39,383 nucleotides of DNA. Source: Gnetum montanum (Eukaryota; Streptophyta; Gnetopsida; Gnetales; Gnetaceae). Positions 31,834-39,383 of this stretch are shown one piece after another. The stretch spans positions 87,951 through 127,333 of the forward strand of contig MNCI01026334.1 of assembly GCA_015680685.1 (NCBI GenBank). Reading direction: 5' to 3'. The translations under genes were made by a program, and so were the position numbers. Position 1 is the first letter of the stretch, and every line of letters starts with the position of its first letter. The notes under the pieces were generated by a model. The model searched no databases and had not been told where the DNA came from. It worked only from the letters and a program-made list of their open reading frames with translations.

Positions 31834-32560
31834 AAAATTCATCAAGTCATGCATTTAGCTAAAATTTTATAAGTATTATTAAGAAGGGTATTAGACATTC
31901 AATTACTAATATGCTAAAGATATCCATTCTTAGGGAAAAGATAAATCATACCTTTATTACTATTTTTACTAGGAGAAACCTTTTTAATGGATTCTTGGAA
32001 AACATGAAAGAGATAATCTCCAATGATGTTCCAATTCTTCTTTAAAAATTTAATAGAAAAAAACCATCAAAACTTGAAGCTTTACCATCTCCTAAACTAA
32101 ATATTGCTACTCTAATTTCTTCCACTATAAATTTTGCTTCAAGAATACTTCGATGTACTTCTATTATAAGATGAGGAATACGCATACTAGAGGCGTGGAA
32201 GGATTCCTTGCTAAATATTTTGGGAAAAAAATGATTTGTTAAAACACTGTTCATATTCTTAGGATCTTTAATAATTGAATCATTTATATAAAGTGATTCC
32301 AGTTTAGGTACTTGACCCTTTTTTTTTTAGAAATTTAAAAAATCCTTGCAAGGTACTCAGTTTTTAGCTAGCCCATGTGACTTTAATGAGAGCACTTTTA
32401 GCTTCAAAAGTATCCTAACATTATTTAGCATAATGAACTTTAGCCAAGGCTCTTTGAGTTTCAAAATCAAAGGAATTTTGGTCTAAAAGAATTTGCATTT
32501 ACTTTACAGATTCTGCATGATATTCTTGAACTTGACACTTACACTTAACAAATTGCTTTT
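31829..32560 (-). pseudogene. L1-type LINE ORF2, 5' part of the RT region
   Basis: The N-terminal side of the LINE reverse transcriptase, separated from its 3' part by P2. The clear block is IVEEIRVAIFSLGDGKASSF, followed by DGFFLLNF (32,042-32,254), the standard opening of plant L1 RT. In the downstream direction YLFPKNGYL and NTLLNNTYKILAKC fragments lead to the CCTTT target site. Upstream (32,260-32,560) remnants such as DFETQRALAKVHYAK fit the linker between endonuclease and RT. No endonuclease domain was recognised above 32,560, so the 5' end is truncated or too decayed to read. Confidence 0.75.
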
Positions 32561-34947
32561 CAAACAATTTAGCATAATTTATGACTCTACAATTAGTTCA
32601 CTACCATCAATCAATCCAACCAATATCACGAGTAGGCTTTTTTTCTATATTTCATAAAGACTTTAAAATATTTTTCCCATTGAGTCCTATGAACATATTA
32701 TTATTTATACCAAAAAGCTTATATTTTCTTGCTAGAGAGAAAAATAATAATAATAATAAAATGATTTGACAAAGTAGCAGTACCTCTAACTAGAACTAGA
32801 TAACTATATGTACCTTTGAGACATATAGTTTTAACAATACTTTCATTAAAAATGACAATGTGTTACATGAGTTAGCTTATAAGTGATATTTTCTAACCAA
32901 CCTAGCAATGCCTCATTGACAAATATGTTGTTCTGACATACTTTCATATTCTACTTAGGTTCCATGAATGTATCATATTGGCTATATGTCCATGGGGATT
33001 GATATAGTAATCTAGTTTGGTTTTGATACCCCTTTAAAAAACAATATTCTATTCATTATATTGTCTTAGTACTTTTATCCTATTGACATGGGCTAAGACA
33101 TTAAAGTAGGGAAGTGATTTAATGATAATTTAATATGGCCTGCTACCTAATGCCATAGAGAGTTGTCTAAAACCCTTCTCATCTCCTCTGCCTTTAGTCA
33201 AAGCATATGATACCTGATGCCCTACCCGTTATCCCAGTTGTATGTCCAATGCTTGTCATTCAAATACTTCTTGATATTGAAGCATTACATTTATTTGAAT
33301 ATTATTATATTCAAATTCTTGCAAGTTTTACTAAATATAAATAGAAAATAAAGATTCTTGGATGTTAATAGAAAACAACATGTAATTTTCCTTGCATAAA
33401 CAAAGACAAAATAAAATGACAACAATGGCAAGCAATTAAAAAAAATTAAAAGATTAGAATTGAAGCTAAAACCTTTCATTTTATTGAAAGTAGTGTTCCC
33501 CGTAACTAAGTTCAAAAGTTGTGTAACAAATTTTTATTAACAATTTTAAAAGAAAAGGATCCTACTACTACCCTCAAAGGGGATAGGATGGAGTTTAGAT
33601 TGCTACCATTCAATAATGCTTGAAAGTATATCAAATAATCTATATCTAACCAAATCCTTTGGAATTGATTATCTAACTTGAAGAGTACAAATTACCTAAT
33701 CTAACCAAGTGAACTAGGCCTCATTCATAACTTTTAATGTTAAAATAGTTTTTTCGGTTAAATATTTCACTGACCAATGAGTAAATAGCTTAAAAATCAC
33801 AAATGAGATCAGTTGAAACAACGAAGAGGTAAAAATTACTCGGGCGAAAACGAACGAAACACTGAAAACGAAAATGGCCCGACGAGAATGGTTATTGATT
33901 ATGCAGGCAATTCATATGATTAGCGATCATGAGGTGGGGCATGCTTGGTCGTTGACTAATGACAAATTTTCCCAAGAAAAGGTCATTTCCATTGGCTCCT
34001 ACCTTGAATTTGAGGGCCTTATAAAACGGAAATGCAATCACTTTAGTATCGTCTCACCAGTCACTCCACGACCATGGAACCGGCCTACTAGTAGAGTACA
34101 GTATTAGTCTGTAGTCTTTACCATATATGCATGCACAAGCAAGGAAACTGGTAAGTTGGTAACCTTGCGTGCCGACAAAATTGTAGCATAGCATCTTTGG
34201 AAAACAGTGAAACTGCATGTTTTTCCACATTTCAGGACTTGGAATGATTCCATGCTAATATTTGTCCTACCAATTCCATCCATTAATTTTATTTATTGCC
34301 GTTTGGGTCCGACAAATCCTGGTTGGCACAAGTTCTAAGTCCTAACATTCCCCAACGTTCAGTTTTGTATTTCTATTGGGTATTGCCCATTCCTCCTACC
34401 TAACCGTTGCCCGCCATGGCCCACCCACAAATCCTAAATCCCAATCTCATCGCTGTTGATGCTGCAGCAGTGTCTCCATGTCCACTCATATGATGTGAGC
34501 CCACTGTTGCCCATTTGATGAGCACTAACCAAATCATGTGATAGCAGCTTTGGCCTTTAATCTGTCACATGAACTTTGCATGGCAGTGAATGATTGTTGC
34601 GTGGGGATTATTTATTTTGAAGGAACTGCAGAAAGTGGTAGTGGAAGTATGCCTGGAAATAGAATTGCAGAAGAAGGTGGATAAGGCCAAATCCAACAAC
34701 TATTTGGAGAGGCATGGATGCCTGCAAACAGGAGATCCGAGACACGAAGAGACGTTGGAGTAGGAGCCAATTCACATGCTTTATACTGTTGTGAAACTAT
34801 TTATCTGTTCTGCCGTATTTGACTTCCGTGTATTCTCTGGAATTCTTTTCCGTCCCACTACTGTTTCTTCTCCTTCCTGTTTTTCTTAAGCTGGTTAACT
34901 GGGCATTCTGGTATCCCTCCACGGCCCACGTTATCTGAGAATTGCAG
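32561..34947. other. Intergenic region upstream of the pectin methylesterase gene
   Basis: AT-rich to about 33,850, then more GC-balanced. It holds one copy of a dispersed repeat (33,055-33,158) and a short ATA/AAT run near 32,750. An open frame at 33,874-34,107 shows no recognisable domain. The last few hundred bases are the presumed promoter region; apart from the TATA box I cannot name elements in it. Confidence 0.5.
33055..33158 (+). repeat. Dispersed repeat R, copy 1
   Basis: Similar in the same orientation to 38,830-38,938: TTGTCTTAGTACTTTTATCC, then TATTGACATG, GATTTAATGATAATTTA and GCCTAATGCCATAG-type words in the same order. Family unknown. The two copies flank the pectin methylesterase gene. 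Confidence 0.5.
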
Positions 34948-34954
34948 TATATAT
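34948..34954 (+). promoter_or_regulatory. TATA box of the pectin methylesterase gene
   Basis: TATATAT in GCAGTATATATGCCC, 104 bp upstream of the start codon. This predicts transcription from about 34,980 and a 5' leader of about 80 nt. Confidence 0.6.
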
Positions 34955-35057
34955 GCCCACCAAATTCCTCTGCTGAAGCCCCACCTGAGGCAGATTAGGT
35001 GAAGAAAGGGAGCATTCTTTGATTTGCAGAGGCACAGTCGATTGGCTGTGAAGATCG

Positions 35058-37187
35058 ATGGAGGAGATTCTTGTGTGCAAAAGATTGGTGGTGCTGATTT
35101 TGTCGGTGTTTGTTGTGGGAGAATTTGCGAGTGTTTGTTGCCAAGGAATGAATATGAGCAATAGCAGCAGCAGCAGCAACGGCACAAGTGTGGTGATGAG
35201 GAAGAAACGGCATCCATGGATAGGGCCCATTGGCACCCGCCATATCACAGTCGACCAGAATGGCCAGGGCAACTTTCTTACCGTCCAGGATGCTGTCAAT
35301 TCCATTCCAGACGGCAACAGAATGAGAGTCATCATAAACATCCACGCTGGTTTATATGAGTATGAACTACTTACTATACCAAGCTCTGCACACAAATTCT
35401 GCAGTCTACATCTCTTTTACTTTGGTTGTGGAGATATTCAATTAGGGTTGCTTATTTCTTGTTTCTGTTTCTTTTTTCCTTTCATTTTTACTGAAGAATT
35501 GTGCTGTGTTTTGGTGTGAATGGATCACAGGGAGAAGGTCATAGTTCCTGAAGGAAAGCCCTACATCACGTTCAAGGGAGCAGGGAAGGATGTCACAATG
35601 ATACAATGGCACAACCGAGCCTGTGATCTCGACCCAACTGGCCAACAGCTCCATACTTATCACTCTGCTTCTGTCAGTGTCTTAGCTAACTATTTCACCG
35701 CCAAAAACATTAGCTTCAGGGTTTGTGTTTCCTGACTTCCATTACTCCTTCACGGAACATACCATCCACTGAAATTTCTCTGATTTGGGTTCCTAGAATT
35801 TATCGCTACATCGGAGATCCCGGGTTTTTCCATTCTGGGATCCTGAACCTGAACCTCGTATGCTGCTTCTGGAGCCTGGAGAGGAAATATTTGGTTATTA
35901 GTTTCTGTGGGTTTATTTAATTTAACTTTTCATCTGCCACGCAGTCTGTGGGCATTGCATTAAAGTTTGCAGTTGGGAAATCGCTTTGATTTTTTGTTTC
36001 CGTGACGACGTTGCTGAATCTTTCCATTTTCTCTGATTCTTGGAACACAACAAGATGGGGCTATAGTTGGACTAATTATTTGGAGTTAATGCGAATGCAG
36101 AACACTGCCCCGGCACCATTACCAGGCGTGGAAGGATGGCAAGCGGTGGCATTCAGGATATCAGGAGACAAGGCATTGTTTCTGGGATGCGGATTCTACG
36201 GCGCCCAAGACACTCTCTGCGACGACTCAGGCCGCCATTACTTCAAGGAGTGCTTCATCCAGGGCTCCATAGACTTCATTTTCGGTAATGGCAGGTCCAT
36301 GTACAAGGTCAGCACTCGGCACTAAGCTCATCAGCACAAACTATACTGTTGTGGAATGGACTAGATATGATTCCTGAAGGGGTGGATCACATCACATGAA
36401 ACAGATCAGAATCGTATCAGAATCAGAACCCGATGAGATGGTTCATGCATAGGCCACCCTCAGAATCGATCTTCATCATTACCCACAACGCATTACTGCA
36501 GCTAAACCTTGCTTAAAATTTTGTCCATTCATTCATTGCTTAAAAACTACTGTGTTTCTCTTTCTTTCTGCAATTTCTTGTCTGGTGTGGAAGCGAAGAT
36601 TCTCCACAACAGCTTTAGTACACTTTTCTAACATTATGAGTGTCTGTGCGGTGGTAAAACAAAAAACAAAACATTTACAGCACTGTGAGCTGCATTCCAT
36701 GGCGAGGGAGTTCGGATCCATAGCAGCGCAGAACAGAGCAGGAGAGGATGAGAAGACGGGCTTTGCGTTTGTTCACTGCAGAGTTACAGGCAGCGGGCCA
36801 CTCTACATTGGCAGAGCAATGGGTCAGCATTCACGTATCGTCTACGCCTACACTTACTTTGAAGACATAGTCGCTTCTGTCGCCTGGGACGATTGGGATC
36901 ACAACTCCACCAAGCACAAGTCTGGCCATCAAATTTTGCTTTTTCAGTAGCTGTTCTGTTGCTGTAGCTTTTGTATCTGATCACCTTTTTTTGGCTTTCC
37001 TGAACTCATCTGTGTTTGGTTTCATGGCAGAACTGCGTTTTTTGGGGTGTATAAGTGCTACGGCCCTGGTGCAGGGAATGCAGCAGCCGTGTCATGGGCG
37101 CCTGAGCTAAGTTTCCAGCAGGCCAGACCTTTTCTCGTCAAGAGCTTCGTTAATGGCCGCCACTGGATCAACCCTGCCGATGCCTGA
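35058..37187 (+). CDS. Pectin methylesterase (pectinesterase), type I, five exons
   Basis: Carbohydrate esterase family 8 enzyme that removes methyl esters from cell-wall homogalacturonan. Exons: 35,058-35,359; 35,531-35,720; 36,101-36,307; 36,681-36,919; 37,031-37,187. All four introns are GT-AG and joining keeps one frame of 364 codons plus TGA. Residues 1-29 form a signal peptide ([19 protein letters not shown]), followed by a Ser-rich stretch with NMS, NSS and NGT glycosylation sites, so the protein should be secreted. There is no N-terminal inhibitor domain. Family motifs: GLYEEKV (98-104), QAVAFR (Q178), GAQDTL (Q200, D201), DFIFGN (D222) and GRAM (R278); all catalytic residues are present. 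[26 protein letters not shown] and the [10 protein letters not shown] ending match the Arabidopsis PME8/53/68-like clade. His234 at the exon 4 start is unusual (commonly Asp). Expression is not inferable. Confidence 0.93.
35360..35530 (+). other. Pectin methylesterase intron 1
   Basis: 171 nt, GTATGA donor and ATCACAG acceptor; phase 2, splitting the codon for Glu101. Confidence 0.85.
35721..36100 (+). other. Pectin methylesterase intron 2
   Basis: 380 nt, AGG/GTTTGT donor and GAATGCAG/AAC acceptor; phase 0 between Arg164 and Asn165. Confidence 0.85.
36308..36680 (+). other. Pectin methylesterase intron 3
   Basis: 373 nt, AAG/GTCAGC donor and ATTTACAG/CAC acceptor; phase 0 between Lys233 and His234. 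Confidence 0.85.
36920..37030 (+). other. Pectin methylesterase intron 4
   Basis: 111 nt, CAA/GTCTGG donor (weak match) and CATGGCAG/AAC acceptor; phase 2, splitting Lys313. Confidence 0.8.
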
Positions 37188-37645
37188 TTATTATTATTCA
37201 TTAATTCCTTCATTCTTTCCAGCATCCTCCCATTATTTTATATAACCATTATTCTATTGTTGCTGCCTGGATTTGTTTAAACTCATTCAGTCATTATTCC
37301 ATTTTTTCTCCATTTTCATGCCCAAGGCCAGGTAATAATTAATCTTTTCCGTACACACTGTACTGCAGCGGAGGTCCCTGATCAGCCACTCACCCATAAA
37401 TTCAGTTGTACATTTGCTATATATATATATAATATTATTGTGGCTACCAGTCCCCACCCCGCTGTTTTTTTCCCAAAGATACCTTTGCTGTGTCTCCGTC
37501 ATGCAGAAATCACTACAGCAGCAGTATAGAAATGGACAAAAAGCTTTCACAGGCATTGCTGCACGAGAATGGTCCCAGTTCACAGGCATTTGCAGAGTTT
37601 TGCAGTCTCTTACCTACCCTCTGCCATAGATTTTGAAACAACATG

Positions 37646-37651
37646 AATAAA
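37646..37651 (+). terminator. Possible polyadenylation signal of the pectin methylesterase gene
   Basis: AATAAA in CATGAATAAAAACC, about 460 bp after the stop. It would give a long 3' untranslated region, and a nearer non-canonical signal is possible. Confidence 0.4.
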
Positions 37652-39150
37652 AACCATTTAATTTCATCATCTTAGTGTCCTTTGTGGTTGAGATTGCACG
37701 GTGGAATTGCTTTTAACTTGATCATGTTCGTCTCCGGGTTGTCAACATAAGCTATTTTTATTCTCTTTAAAATATGAAACTACGATTATCCCTGCTGAGC
37801 AGGATGATGCATTAAAATCCGGTCGTTAGCTTGAAACAACTGAATTATTCGATCATCCTAGATTATTCGTTGTTTTAGTTGAATCGGGCTTGTAACGGGA
37901 TGTCCTTCTGTAAAACGTTCCTATCGAGGGTATAAAATTGGCAAGAGCATTATAATACTCTAGCTTCGATTTTCTGGGAGACGTGTTCTGATGATGCTTA
38001 GATAAGGCATTTTTTAATTGAATTCTAGGGGAAAAGTAGGAATATTCCTGTGTAAAATTAAATTGTTGTCCGAGAAGTCTCTCGTCACATTCAAATCCAA
38101 ATTTACATCTATTGCATTGCACTGAGTTCGATTTGATTGATTGTAATGATGAAATGTTTTTATGTAAATGATAATGCTTTGTTTCGAGGGTCCTCTATAA
38201 GGTCCGCATAATATTTTTCCCAAAGTTTTTTAATATATTCTTGAGGAATACTTGGACCTTCATAAGTGAAAGTGTCCTGTATGACTTGAAATTATCAAAA
38301 TTAAACTTACATGGTTTTTAACTCATTAATTAATAAGCTCATTTTCGTGTAAATATGTAAAGTTTTTTCTCTCTTGCCTTTATTAAGCTGATATTAATAC
38401 TAATATATAAGCTTTAGAATTAATACTTGTCCTTCTATGAATTATTATTTTATTTATTTTTACCTTCAATATTTGATACACATTATTCATGTATAAAGGT
38501 AGTCATGATGATGATAATGATGTAGTTTGAAAGTATGTAACATTGCCTTCCCTATTAATAAAATTTATTTAAATCAAAGATATAAAGTACTCTTAAATAT
38601 TTAATGCATATTTGTTTGTAAATTAAATAGTATATATCCAATAGCTTAAAATGAGTCAATTATGAACACTAAGGTTAACATTTGAATCTTTGCTAGAGAT
38701 GTGCAAGGTAGCAAGCTTTGTTTACAATATAGTTTTGATGCTTTGCTTGTTCATTCAACATGTAGTAGGTTATAACTTGAAGCTTTATTAATGAGACATG
38801 TAATGATTATAACATATACAAGTACATTAATTCATCATCTTGGTACCTTTATCTTATCAACATGCATAACTTGTTAATGTCAGTGAAGGATTATTTAATG
38901 ATGATTTACTATTATTACTTATGTGCCTAATGGCATAGTCCTTAAACATACATTTTTATCATGCCCTAAGTGGCATGTGTCTTAACAAACACATTAAATC
39001 AAACCTATGACTTGTAAATTAGAAGGCACATTCTCCAGGTGAGTACTAACTTTCAAGAACATTTTTTTGAGGGTAAGACGATATGTCTACACCAATACCT
39101 TTAGGTTCATGTTAGGGTGTTGATACTAGGTTGTGAATCAACTAGCTATT
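37652..39150. other. Intergenic region downstream of the pectin methylesterase gene
   Basis: AT-rich, no gene recognised. It contains the second copy of repeat R. Confidence 0.5.
38830..38938 (+). repeat. Dispersed repeat R, copy 2
   Basis: Matches 33,055-33,158 in order and orientation (ATCTTGGTACCTTTATC, TATCAACATG, TTATTTAATGATGATTTA, GTGCCTAATGGCATAG). It may be a fragment of a larger element. Confidence 0.5.
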
Positions 39151-39383
39151 TGATGAGACGCGATATCGCATGGGCCGCGATATCATCGCGTCGTCCCCTA
39201 CGATATCGTGTACGCGATATCGCGGTCCGTCGCCAAATCTATAAATAAGAGGCGGCACTCCCCTCATTTCTCATCCTAGGCTTAAAGTAGGGAAACTTTG
39301 GCAGTTTGATCACTCTAGAGATAGAATCTTTTCCATGTGCCCGCAGTAGGAGTCCCCAAGTGAACGGATCTTTATTCGAGCAG
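39151..39383 (+). repeat. P3: start of a plus-strand P-family LTR
   Basis: It starts TGATGAG like the P2 LTR read on its own strand, followed by palindromes GCGATATCGC (39,160-39,169), ACGATATCGT (39,200-39,209) and CGCGATATCGCG (39,213-39,224). A TATA box TATAAATA (39,240-39,247) and a downstream region resembling P2 follow (AAATAAGAGG, CCCGCAGTAGG, TTTATTCGAG). It is cut by the window end. Its orientation is opposite to P2. Confidence 0.8.

Noticed and set aside
33874-34107. 77-codon ORF upstream of the pectin methylesterase gene
   Set aside because: No recognisable domain, no splice or promoter context; length is within chance.
34858-35395. Antisense ORFs over exon 1 of the pectin methylesterase
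   Set aside because: They are shadows of the real exon; the sense strand has the complete family motifs and splice sites.
36836-36860. Met280 in GRAM where many pectin methylesterases have Trp (GRxW) as a sign of inactivation
   Set aside because: To my knowledge GRAM is common in the PME8/53/68-like clade, and the catalytic Asp, Gln and Arg residues are all present.

Overview
The window looks like repeat-rich nuclear DNA of a seed plant. It carries Ty3/gypsy elements of the plant Tat lineage with a second RNase H, a Ty1/copia fragment and an L1-type LINE, all decayed. The one intact gene is a pectin methylesterase with four GT-AG introns. No prokaryotic features, tRNA or rRNA genes were seen. 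The species cannot be named from the sequence; the age and nesting of the LTR elements suit a large, slowly purged genome.

Layout. 1 to about 6,108 (+): 3' part of a Tat-type element (called T1) with RT, a degenerate RNase H, a second RNase H, integrase, a minisatellite tract, a polypurine tract and a 1.7 kb LTR. About 6,120-8,640 (-): a gag fragment (gag A) of another Tat-type element. 8,846-18,824 (-): element T2, a relative of gag A, with 5' LTR, leader, gag, protease and an antisense ORF; its RT-to-integrase block is missing. A 2,220 bp solo LTR of the same LTR family (11,239-13,458) interrupts the T2 gag-protease frame and is flanked by GAGGT on both sides. 18,825-19,647: a P-family LTR cut by T2. 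19,648-20,640 (-): copia gag, primer site and LTR edge. 20,640-24,540: AT-rich sequence with weak LTR-like traces. 24,545-26,548 and 31,829-32,560 (-): an L1-type LINE split by element P2 (26,549-31,828), a complete LTR element with two 815/816 bp LTRs, CCTTT target duplications, a tRNA-Asp-type primer site and a polypurine tract. Its internal part holds gag but is too short for a pol block. 34,948-37,651 (+): the pectin methylesterase gene in a TE-poor island. 39,151 to end (+): the start of another P-family LTR.

Nesting gives a relative order: LINE before P2; copia before P1 before T2 before the solo LTR.

The most unusual signal is shared by unrelated LTR families: the stretch just upstream of the LTR TATA box is packed with short CpG-containing perfect palindromes or hairpins. 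The motif differs between families and even between homologous LTRs (GCGTATACGC in T1; GCGATATCGC in P2 and P3; GTATAC/GGGGCCCC and GTCGATGCATCGAC in P1; TCACGCTG/CAGCGTGA in T2), so dyad symmetry looks more constant than sequence. Other points of interest are pol flanked by related minisatellite on both sides in T1, an antisense ORF with an apparently spliceable intron in T2, and the gag-only element P2.
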